A stretch of 64,000 bases of DNA from Galerina marginata. Lineage: Eukaryota > Basidiomycota > Agaricomycetes > Agaricales > Galerinaceae. Where the stretch lies: the NCBI GenBank assembly GCA_023014335.1, contig JAECYW010000004.1, positions 3,348,001 to 3,412,000 of the forward strand. Reading direction: 5' to 3'. Under the pieces are notes generated by a model, which had not been told where the DNA came from, ran no database searches, and saw only the letters and a list, made by a program, of their open reading frames with translations. Of this stretch, positions 52,791-62,515 are shown in pieces. The position numbers and the translations under genes were made by a program. Position 1 is the stretch's first letter; the number at the start of each line of letters is the position of its first letter.

Positions 52791-53762
52791 AGGTCTTATA
52801 CCCCATCGAGCTTTTACAATGTTATACAACACCAGTGCCGAATAATTTCCTGGACTCGTCCTGACTGTCTTGCTATATAATCAGAGTGGATAATATGTAC
52901 CAGCTGTCACTAGTTTTTTTCGTTCTAACAGAATATTTGCCTATCTTTACACCGACTATAAAGCGAGAACGTTATCTATAACCAGAGGCACTAAGTATAA
53001 AATACTTGCCCTCTCTCTCCAGCTCTCCCATTACCCATTCCCTTCTGCCTTGTTTGCCAGGTCCAGCCCTTATTCACTGCCCGGTTCAAGTTATCCTCGA
53101 TTATTTTTTCCAAATTCCATTGTATTTATTATCAATTGCTCAAGAATACGCCTTACGACCCATTTATGAATTTTTCACGACATGGTAAACACGGAGCGAG
53201 GAATGTCTCGCAGAAGACTACCACATAAGGTATCTTGAAAAAATTTGGATAGCTTAAAAACATCTGCCATCCTTCAGATCACAATGAAACCGAGTATCAG
53301 CTTACTCAAACTGTGGTTTTAGGCTTTTTCATCAACGTTTCTGGGTCCCAACGATTATCGAATGTGCTGCGATAAATGAATTGTACAGCCAAGATTGGTC
53401 GACCTTTCAGCCCTAGCCTGACCGCGATTGTTTCGATGGCCGCACCACCACGCCTACGAAAATTGCAATTTGTGCATGATTCGGTTGGGAACCAACCCTA
53501 AGAAGACGTTGTTTCCAAACGCAATTTCATTTGACATGAGTCGTCTTTCTTTGAATCGGTTCAGGTAACTAATTCAACTTCCGGTTCATTTGACGCATCA
53601 CGGGTGCATAATGTTGGGCAGAGCACAATGCGTAGGAGGCGTGGATTGGTTTTTATCCCTCTAGAACCCGAAACAGTAGAAAGGGCAGGCAGAGGACTAG
53701 GGGCTTCCTCCCTGTACCCTGTCGGTATCGCCCAACTTTTGACCACAAGTATCGGTAACAAG
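52791..53762. other. Intergenic, no gene seen
   Basis: Convergent 3' flanks of the repeat protein gene and LSM6. Short frames at 53006-53188 and 53561-53761 have no support. Confidence 0.4.
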
Positions 53763-54176
53763 CTACAAGGCCTCTGCAGCTGATATATATAGTACTAGAA
53801 TCGCGAAATATATATATGATTAGAGACAAACAGAGAAGAAGACGATAGGATCACAGACCATTATTTCCCCTGATAAACGCGTCCCCATAACGGTTGGTGA
53901 CAACCCCATTCACATGCTCTTCCGTCTGCTCCAGCGCGATATTCATGAATCCATCAAGGCATGATAATACTCCTGAAAATCTAAGTCAGCTTATGTACAC
54001 CATCAACGGAATGAATGAAATCTACCCTTGTAATCGACACCCGAAGTCAATCGTACAATAACTCGCTTGCCCACGACTCCTTTTAGAAAATCCGTCGGTG
54101 AACCTGTATGTGTCTGCGCTTGGGGTGGTGGGGGTGGTGGTGACTGGTCCGAGGGTGGTCGAGGACTTTCATCCAT
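53763..54176 (-). CDS. LSM6: U6 snRNA-associated Sm-like protein LSm6
   Basis: Three exons on the minus strand (54176-54026, 53972-53859, 53794-53763) encode 98 aa. After a 25-residue Pro/Gln-rich start the full LSm6 fold follows: SPTDFLKGVVGKRVIVRL, TSGVDYKGVLSCLDGFMNIA, LEQTEEHVNGVVTNRYGDAF and IRGNNVLYISAAEAL. The Sm1 (LDGFMN) and Sm2 (IRGNNV) motifs are intact. LSm6 is part of the nuclear Lsm2-8 ring on U6 snRNA and the cytoplasmic Lsm1-7 decapping ring. Metazoan and yeast proteins are about 80-86 aa, so the N-terminal extension is the unusual part. The last exon is only 32 nt. Confidence 0.93.
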
Positions 54177-54990
54177 CGTTTACTGTTCGATGGTGGATCA
54201 GGAAAGAGCGCTTTCCGTTCATTGATCCCTCCAACGTGTTGTTTGTTCATATTGAAATTACCTCCCGTCTCTCTTGCTTTCAACAGCCATGGTCCCGGGA
54301 TAGCCAACAAATGACTCGTGGCCGACCTCAAACTGTACTGCACCGCAAGAATCGATCCCTTTTTAGTTGGCCTTTTTTTTCTGAACTTCAAAGGGATGTT
54401 CCATGTTCTTTGCGACTTCGAAACTTCGAGAAGGGGCTCGCAGAGAGCAAAAATTCTCTCTGACTACTTGGAGCTTCTGCTGAAATCCTCGGGCCATCTT
54501 TGTTTCATTGACAGATCCTCGCCTAAAACACGCGAGTAAGCATCATGGTAGATCACGAAGCAAGGCCGTTCTCAACCGACCATCGACTCGGATGCCATGG
54601 CTAGCAGAAATATCGAGCGCGTACATTCCGAACAGGATCTGACTGGTGCTTCAATTTCATCCTATATACGTGGAGAGGTTGGGCATAGATCATTGATCCA
54701 CAGTATGCTTGCTTTATTTTGCAAAATATCGAATTTAGAATGTTTCACTGCATTGCGTGTATACTTTTGTGATTTGTGGTAAAAAAGGATCGGTCTACGT
54801 TGCTGAAGTCACTATCGATTACACACACCCCGGACTCCGACTGCGCAGACGACAGGAAAAGGCAAGTACAGCATGTGGGCTTGCCTATAAATCTGCCTCC
54901 TTGCTCGGCGCTTATTTTGAGCTTGTCCTTTCGACTACCGCTATCGGCTCCTGTTAGTCTCTCCTTGGTATTGGTAAAGGTATCTCAACA
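54177..54990. other. Divergent intergenic region, no gene seen
   Basis: Between LSM6 (minus) and the second GTPase (plus). Frames at 54098-54463 and 54318-54539 overlap the LSM6 leader and lack support. Confidence 0.4.
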
Positions 54991-56360
54991 TGTTGGATGT
55001 TAACATTGCGTGAGCAGCGTTTATTGGGAAAGCTCTATGGACTTCATTGGCCCTACTAATCGATTGAGCAGGGTTATGGGAGCAACTGGAAGCGGAAAAA
55101 CGACGGTATGCTGAACCATGTACTAATTTTACAAGGCGAACTCACAGAAGTATTCAAGTTCGTCAACCTTGCTAGCGGTTCAAATCTATCAGTAGGACAC
55201 GGACTGCAGTCGTGCACCAATAGAGTGCAGGTTTCTTCTCAATTCGAGTTGGATGGACGATCCGTTACTCTCATCGACACACCTGGATTCGACGACACCA
55301 CGACAAGCGACATGGACATACTTCGGATGATTAGTGAATTTCTATCGAAAACGTAAGAAATTAACTCAGAGATACTTTGAATAACGCTTACGCGTTGCTA
55401 CAGTTACAAAGACGGGAAGAGGCTCTCTGGAGTGCTTTACATACATCGTATCTCGGATTTTCGTGTCGGAGGGATATCTAGGCGAAACTTCAAGATGTTC
55501 AGAGAACTATGCGGCGAGAGGACCCTTGTGAACGTTATCATCGTTACTAATATGTGGGGCGATGTTTCCAAAGAAATTGGAGAGCAGCGAGAGGACCAGC
55601 TGGCTACCCAGGATATCTTCTTCAAGCCTACGCTCGAAAAAGGTGCCAGGCTTCTTCGCCACGATGCCACACGCGACTCGACGCATAACATCTTGAGGCA
55701 CATCATAGATAACCATCCTTTACCCCTTCAGATCCAACAAGAAATCGTGGAACAAGCGAGGGATATCGGCGAGACCTCTGCTGGAATAGAATTGCAAAAC
55801 GAGTTCATAATAGCCGAGGCAGAAAAACATCAAGAGGAGATGAGAAGGCTGCAGCAGGAGGCCGAAGGTACGCAGGACCGACGGTTACTATCAATTGGAC
55901 TCTTGATTTTAATCTTGTCTTTCCAGAGGCTATCAGAGTCAAAGAAGAAGAGAATAGACGACGAATGGAGATGGAAGCAAAGAAACACGAGGAAGAGAGG
56001 CTGCGAGTAGAGGATGAGGCAGGGAAACTCGCGGCCGAACTCGAAAGACAACGACTGGAGGTCGAAAAATCTTTACGTGAAGCTGCAGAAAGGGTGAGGA
56101 AAGAGGCAGAAATCGCAGAGGCAGAGTTTCAACGGCAAGCGCATGAGCTTCAATTGCAGATCCAACGAGCAGCAGAGGAAAAGGCTAGACGAGAGGCCGA
56201 GCAGGCAGAGTTTCAGCGCCAAGCTCACGAACTTCAGCAGCAGATTCAACGAGCCGCAGAACAAGATTTCGGACGTCAATTGGAGAACTTCGGAAGGCAG
56301 GTGGATGAAGGGGCGAAATGGTTCTTCGGACAGGTTGGCCATACTATTTTTGGGTGGTGA
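54991..56360 (+). CDS. AIG1/septin-like P-loop GTPase with coiled-coil tail, paralogue 2
   Basis: Five exons (54991-55010, 55073-55106, 55159-55352, 55404-55867, 55927-56360) encode 381 aa. GATGSGKTT, DTPGFDDT and VTNMW are kept as in paralogue 1, and the block RISDFR-GGIS-RNFKMFRELCGE is nearly the same. The start (MLDVNIAVMGAT) lacks the two small 5' exons of paralogue 1. The coiled-coil tail carries two copies of a segment starting AEFQRQAHELQ and ending in IQRAAE. The C-terminus is aromatic (GAKWFFGQVGHTIFGW), again suggesting membrane contact. Function is unknown in these fungi. Confidence 0.8.
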
Positions 56361-56553
56361 AAGAACGCAACGACAGTTTGTATCGTCCAAGACTTATGCA
56401 CGCTGAGCATAACGTTTCTGCAATAACATTTTTTTCTATTTGAAAGATCTATCGAAGTAATTTGGAATATAGGGTAAGCATCTAAAGTAATCATTAATCG
56501 GACCTGCCGCGATCGTAATTTTAATTTCGGTTATTAGCCGTTAGTCAGGGCAG

Positions 56554-58058
56554 TCAGCTCCTGAAGAAAAGCACATTTTTGATGGAGTCCCAAGACGATA
56601 ACGGGGACGAGATCTCCCAACTAGATTCAAGGGTGCATCAGCTTTACGAACCTGATCAGATAAGGACGGCTTACCGAACGACTATCCTCCCTCGCCCTGT
56701 ACCATCGCGGGAGTGCATTCCAGCCCCCATGACGATGGCTGTCCCGCTGAGAAGTCGGGTGGAATGGTAGTCGACATTGAATAAATATTCCGTTTGGTCC
56801 AGACCTTGCAGGTAGACCTTGCCCTCTCGGTCCTTCAAGCTATTGACCCATGGAAGTCGAACATCCATAAAAAGGTCATCATGAATACGTTTGAACCGAT
56901 CGTGCTTCAGTTCCTTGACCACAAAGCTGATGTCTTGCAATGTGCCGTCTTTGAGCTCATTTCCAATGCCTTCCAGGATGATTTCGGTCCCACCACGACT
57001 CCCAGGAGGGACACGTACCTCCAGAGGAAGGACGCTCTTTTTGCCTGATCGCGTATAACGGATTACCCGGAAATGACACGTCTTCCCATGATAGATTTCT
57101 TCGAGGGTCATGTTCAGAACGTGCACCCACTTCTTAGGGGCATCGGCTCCGGTCCCTAGTAAGACTGCGCGAACAGGACGTAGGGTCTCAACCACGCATT
57201 CAGGGTTGCAGCCAGAATCACATTGGCGAGGAAAACTTTTTGGGGTGATTTTGGAAGCCGCAGGATCGACTTTACGGCTCGTCCTAGGCTTCCGTAATTT
57301 ATTGCCAGTAGGTTTTGGTGAGGACGAAAAGGAGGCATTGGAGGAGGTCTGCGACGGTGGCACGCTTGTGAATGAAGGGTTCGAAGACTTCGGACTGCGA
57401 GAGCCAGATCGTCCGTGAGTTTCGCCTGATTCGTCGGACAAGGATGACCGGGGAGAACTTTCTGCAGATGCGAAAGAAGAAACCGATGGCGCTTGAGAAG
57501 ATTTTGGGCTTGGGCTGCTTGTCCGAGAAGAAGAAGGGGTAGAGTGCGTGGAAGATTCGGGCAAGCTCGAGGATTTAGACTGAGGTGAGGATTGGGGAGA
57601 CGTCGGAGGTGAAGATTGAGGAGAGGATTGAGGCGACGTCTGAGGGGAGGATTGAGGGGATGACTGAGGGGATGACCAGGGGGTGGATCGAGGAGACGAC
57701 GGCAGGGATTCATCGGAAACAGAAGTTCCTTCACCAGCTTGGGCCGTCCGACGCGCACGGCGCAAGTTGCGCAGGAGAGTCCTATTTGCTCTATTGATCT
57801 AAATGACAATAATGTGATCAATAAATGAACGCCACGGAGAACGGTGGAAATTTACCTCGACGAATTTTGCTGTTGCTTCTTCTCTATTATGGAGCTGGCG
57901 GTCAGGATGCCATTTCATTGCCTTTTAAATGTCAATCGTCAGCGGCGCCTTGAGCAATTTTTTTCAAAAAAAATCGAACATACCAAAGCTTTGTACGCCG
58001 CTCGAATTTGGTGTTCTGAGGCATCTTTAGGTACGCCCAAAACCTCGTGCGCCTCCAT
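56554..58058 (-). CDS. DnaJ (Hsp40) co-chaperone, class II-like
   Basis: Exons on the minus strand are 58058-57984, 57921-57856, 57798-56675 and 56620-56554, giving 443 aa. The J domain is split over three exons: EVLGVPKDASEHQIRAAYKA, MKWHPDRQLHN (HPD motif intact) and FVEINRANRTLLRNLRRAR. Where a Gly/Phe linker is expected there is a Ser/Pro/Gln repeat region (SPQSSPQTSPQ type), then Ser-rich sequence and a basic patch. The C-terminal half is a DnaJ substrate-binding region without zinc finger: NMTLEEIYHGKTCHFRVIRY, VRVPPGSRGGTEIILEG, DDLFMDVRLPW and GRGRIVVRWEI. It should stimulate Hsp70 ATPase; the client set is unknown. Confidence 0.88.
57575..57690 (-). repeat. Coding minisatellite (Ser-Pro-Gln units)
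   Basis: Degenerate 12- and 15-bp units (gaggattgaggggatgactg type on the plus strand) encode SPQSSPQ/SPQTSPQ in the DnaJ linker. Confidence 0.75.
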
Positions 58059-59215
58059 GGCTGTTGAGAAAAATGATAGTATAAGACCCAAAAACCAGTG
58101 ATGTACCGAAGAGAAAATCGTTGTAAAGAGGAAAGTCACAGTAGTTTTGCTATGGACCCAGTTACGAGAAAGGCTCTATTTGTATCTGAACCAAAAAAGC
58201 GACACGAGGCAGATCGGCGCATAGATTAGACAAAGCAATGAATGAGTCAGGAAAAAGGCGGTGGCATGCGCAAAAGAACCTGTTTTACATGCATGTGTTG
58301 TTTGTGTGCCGTTCGTTCACTTCATTTGTATGTAGGCGCACCTCAAGGAAGGCACGTTATTTGATCCCATCGCGACCGAGCCATCCATTACGACATTGAC
58401 AAAATTGCTTCGTATTCAGGTAAGATCTTATTATGCAGCAGTCTTCCATTGGAAGTCCAGACTGTTCAGGAGGAGCCAGGAGGGTAATGAGTAAAGCTAG
58501 TAAAGAGGCACGGTGATGGATGAACGAAAGGAAGAACGATTCAGTCAGAATTGATCGATGTTGATCGCCGGCCAAAGGTCGGCATTTCCCTTTCAAACTC
58601 GATTGCAAAATTTGGTTTACTCAGATGCGGCGGTAGGGCAGACGAACGGTAAAAAATTCGGAAAGAACGAGTGTTATTTTCCCTTTGGTTCTGATGAACC
58701 GCCACCTCAAGCCTTGAACCGCGAGGTCACCATCGCCACACTTTATTTTAGACGCTCGGTGGGTTCATCGCCCATAAGTTATGAGCGTATCGATGGCAGT
58801 TAAGAAAGTGACTGAACCCACAACCCTTGCACAAGTTTCGTTGCTGTGCGCAAAAATCCTTTTGTGAGGTTCGATCAAATAGAAGTTCAGCTCCAATAAG
58901 CAGGCAGACCCGATGGTCTCGGAGTAGATCTTTCACTGGAGAGGAGTCATAAAGAGCTTCCCGGTTTAATGAAAATTCATCTTATGCCCGGGCGCGATTG
59001 TGGGTAAACTGTCGTATTAGGATCGACGTGTTCGAGCCCGGGTCGGGAGAGGGGAGAGGGGCAAGAACACCTGTTGTGCATCTAACCAACTGGTCAGCAA
59101 GATGACGATTCGAGATATCATCATTTATATGTAAATGTCTGCATAAAATCTTAGCGTGTTGGAAGAAATTCTAAGATCAAGAGAGAGAGCCACTGCTGGA
59201 AGGCAGTCATTATCC
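58059..59215. other. Intergenic, no gene seen
   Basis: Contains aattgatcgatgttgatc (58549-58566), similar to 5997-6014. A short stretch (59150-59215) with TTAGCGTGTT and AGATCAAGAGAGAG is repeated at 62144-62180, downstream of the paralogous F-box gene. Confidence 0.45.
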
Positions 59216-60832
59216 TCAGGTAGTTCTAACCTCGACGCAAGAGGATGAGTCCATGTGGCCGTATCCGAAAAAGCTGCAAAGCGAGGGGATGCTTCCGGGA
59301 AAAGCCATCATGAAATCGTGATTCGCCTTGCATCGACCCCAATGAAGTTGCCAAATGGAGAGGTCTTCGAGCCTCCAACTGGCGTAAGAACGATCCCTCA
59401 AAGCGCCGAAAAAGAACTGCAAGGAAATTGCCGGTCAGTTGGTGCATAAATCATGATTCATCATGCAAGGAAACATACACTCGATCCACCTCGAGCATCC
59501 AGTACATCTACCCGGAGGCCGAGTTTCCGAAGATTAGGAAGCGCAACGGCTAGTTGGTCCAACACGTCGATCGTCAGACAATATATACTCAGATTCAACA
59601 CAGTCAATTTGGCGCATTGTGATAGAGCTCCAATGACCAGGCTGGCATCACGACCCTCTAGCAACTTCCCTTCAAAACTGAATTCCTCTAGTGATATTGA
59701 TACGTGGCGGATAAAATCACATTGGACGTTGACATCATGTCCTAGGAAACCTGGATGAACTTTTAGAGACTGAAGTTTTGCAAAATATTTGGGTTCAGCC
59801 AAACAATGTGAAAGCCATTGATTACGGTAGGTGCCAAATGCGGTGTTCGAAGGATTGCGTCTGATGTTGAGTTTTTTGAGGTTGTGGGAAGTGTTAAGAA
59901 GGAACCTGTGAAAGCTGAGATTATCTTGAAGAGCATCGAAGTGCATGTTGACTTCGAGGTGCACCAATGACGGAAACAGAGACAGCTGTGAAAACAGACC
60001 GGAGAGATTCACCATATGCGACCGTATTCCTAGGAGTTCAAGATGCGGGCTTAACCGATTGACGAAGGTAGCGATGTGGCTTCCGTTAACGGGGAGATGG
60101 GGTACTTCGCGAAAGGAATCATGAAACCAGAGCCGCAGTTCTTTCAATTGAGGAAACGAGGGATTAGAGTGGAGTAGGCCATGATAAAGTTCAATTTGAC
60201 CGGCAAGCGAAAGAGTATGCAACTGCGTGCCGAAAGCGCTTCCAATAGAGACGAAAAGTGAAACGAAATTATAGGATATGGGGACGAACGCAGCCAGAAT
60301 GGTAAAGCTGCGGATCTTCGAGTGATTGGGAATTCGTGCGACAAATCTGCTCAGCATTTCCTCAAAATCGGGAGGTTGACTAACGTCAAGGACACGGGAA
60401 GGATTGTTGCGAGCTATTGACCCTAAAAGTTTGGAAGATCGGGTGATAGATTGAAAGGATTGAAGAATGCGTGCCGATTTATTGGGCTTCTCCACCACGG
60501 TTGAGGTGGTAGGGTCTCCGTCACCGTATAATAGCAAATCCAAGCACTGGACTCGGCTGGCGATGAGCGGGTTGCTATAAAGAACATAGAACGACTCATT
60601 GTGAGCGTCGAACTGACCACAATGGCACAAAGCTTTTTGCCTACGACAGTTTATCCAGCGTTTGGGTGCATTCGGCGATCCTGTTGGTTTGGACGTCGAC
60701 CTTCATTTCCTTGTAAAGGACATCCATCCCAAGGCTAAAAAACGAGCTGTTGACACTCATACACCGTACAATTTCCCCGTCTGGTAAGAAACGAGCTATG
60801 TTCAGCCATATTTCTGGAGGAATGTCGACCAT
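59216..60832 (-). CDS. F-box/LRR-type protein, paralogue 1
   Basis: Exons on the minus strand (60832-60645, 60574-59479, 59416-59216) encode 494 aa. The F-box starts at the first residues (DIPPEIWLNIARFLPDGEIV, then CMSVNSSFFSLGMDVLYKEM). A leucine-rich body follows (LHTLSLAGQIELYHGLL, LKELRLWFHD, LTVLNLSIYCLTI, LPNLRKLGLRVD). The last exon frame was fixed by its paralogue: DRSYASWRLEDLSIW here, DRSYADWKLEDLSIW at 62.6 kb. It is a presumed SCF adaptor. It is divergent from the Crinkler-type gene, 243 bp apart. Confidence 0.8.
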
Positions 60833-61075
60833 AGTAGCGTGTTAATGGAAGCAAGTAAGGCCAGACTAGTAACGAGTTGGGTTGACATAGATGATGGTTG
60901 TGGGAAACAAGGATTTGTTTATTTTTGGAAAATGATGTCAAGACATATTCATTCCTTAGACTCCTATTTATGTTTTCACCCTCTGGATGGTAGCTTCACG
61001 CTCTCTCTTTGACACCAAGTTTTTTTACCTTGTGGGACCGTCAACCGTCCTCATATCTCCACAATATTTCAACCA

Positions 61076-62062
61076 ATGTCTGGCATTAAATTGAGGGTAA
61101 CATGCCTTCTATGGCCGGACGACAAACCGAATGAACACCTAGTTGAGGTCAAAATGAATATCGATGATACTATCATGTGTCTCAAGAAAATGATTAGGGA
61201 CGAGCATTCCCCTACGCTCGATAAAGTTTCTGTCCGCGATCTTGTACTATGGAAGTGTTCCATTCCTGTCGACGACAATTTACAGGAAACTTTAAGCACT
61301 ATTCAGTTTGATGTCTCCAATCCCCATCTTCGTCGCCTTCCTCCCGCCTCCGAGATTCTCGAGCATTTCACGACTGCTATTTTACCTCGTAAAACAATCC
61401 ACGTCCTTGTTGAGGTACCCGCGCTTGGTGAGTGTAACAGCGTTTCTCCTGATCAACGACTGAAGCACGGATTCGCTCGTAGAAAATGAGCCGCCTTCTG
61501 CTTCGTTAAAACATCAACATTTCAACCAAAAGGACTTGGTTGCCTTCGAAGGACCGAGCAATTTCAAAATCATCGAAATGAAACAGGTGACGATTGAAGG
61601 AGATGCTTATTTTGGTGGTGAAAAAGTTATGCTTCCTACTGGAGCAAAAGTAGCACCCATCCAAAGATCCCAGAATCCATCACGGAACGTGATCCTTTTT
61701 AACAAGCCTGCGGATTTCCAGATCAGTTATGCCGAATTTGTATCTGTGAACGGGAACGGGTATGAATGGTCTACATCCCAATCTCAAAGTAAGTTCTTTT
61801 TTACATAGCTAGACAATACTCTGAAGTCTATATATCAGTGGATGGTCGTCGTGGTATTGACATTTACTATCATAACTCATCCGCGCTGATTTTTGATACG
61901 TGTAGCAGGAGAACAGCTGCAAGAAAGTACAAGAAAAAGGGAAGCGAACGGGGGTATGTATATCTTCAAGTTTTTTTTATCAAAGTCCTTCGTTAATGGT
62001 CTAGCCACAGCAGGTTCGAAAGATGCTTGAATATTGCCAGCCATGGGGATGACCAGTCTTAG
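61076..62062 (+). CDS. Crinkler (CRN) N-terminal domain protein
   Basis: Four exons (61076-61427, 61483-61788, 61839-61953, 62011-62062) encode 274 aa. Residues 1-115 match the ubiquitin-like header of Crinkler proteins: IKLRVTCLLWPDDKPNEHLV, DDTIMCLKKMIRDEHSP and VRDLVLWKCSIPVDD. A linker (LPRKTIHVLVEVP, then ENEPPSASLKHQ) leads to a compact beta-rich C-terminal part (FEGPSNFKIIEMKQVTIEGD, YFGGEKVMLP, YEWSTSQSQ) and a short basic end. Crinklers were described as host-targeted effectors of oomycetes and are also found in chytrids, glomeromycetes and some basidiomycetes. The C-terminal module here is not one I can name. The acceptor at 61483 was chosen because the alternative gives a stop. The last two exons are less certain. 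Confidence 0.7.
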
Positions 62063-62515
62063 GAAGGTGGTGTATCATACTGACGCAGTCCCCAATTGGA
62101 GTCGCAGCCAGTTCGTCGTAGACTAAAAGGTACTGTTTAGTTTTAGCGTGTTAAAAATGTAACAGAGTCAAGCGAGAGCACTACTTGACATATGGACGGC
62201 AGCCACTTCAGACCTGCGGGCCTATATTACTCTGACCAAACGCAAGAAGATGGTCCATGCTTCAGATATTTAGTCAAAGGTTCATCTCTTATAGAGCTTG
62301 GCAAAGCAAATGTGCTCGAGCGTGGCGAAGATGAACCCATGGAGAGAAAAAACTTACGGTGAATTCAGATGTAAAACGAGCCGGTCAGCAAAATTGGATT
62401 GAACAATACATAGATATTTCCTATAACATATTTAGTGAGCTGAAAAGGACAACAGAGTCCAAGGAGAGAACCGCAACATGGGAAGCAATTGTTTTTTCAA
62501 TGAAAAACATCTGGC
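62063..62515. other. Intergenic with a probable relic of an F-box 3' end
   Basis: TTTTAGCGTGTT and a following AGTCAAGCGAGAGC (62140-62180) mirror 59150-59190. acgcaagaagatggtccatg (about 62241) resembles the last exon of the F-box paralogue at 59235-59255. A third partial copy of the agtccaaggagag motif is at about 62457. It looks like leftovers of a repeated F-box duplication. Confidence 0.35.

Noticed and set aside
59025..59050. Possible tRNA T-arm (gtgttcgagcccgg)
   Set aside because: No five-base complementary stem and no cloverleaf in the preceding 70 bases.
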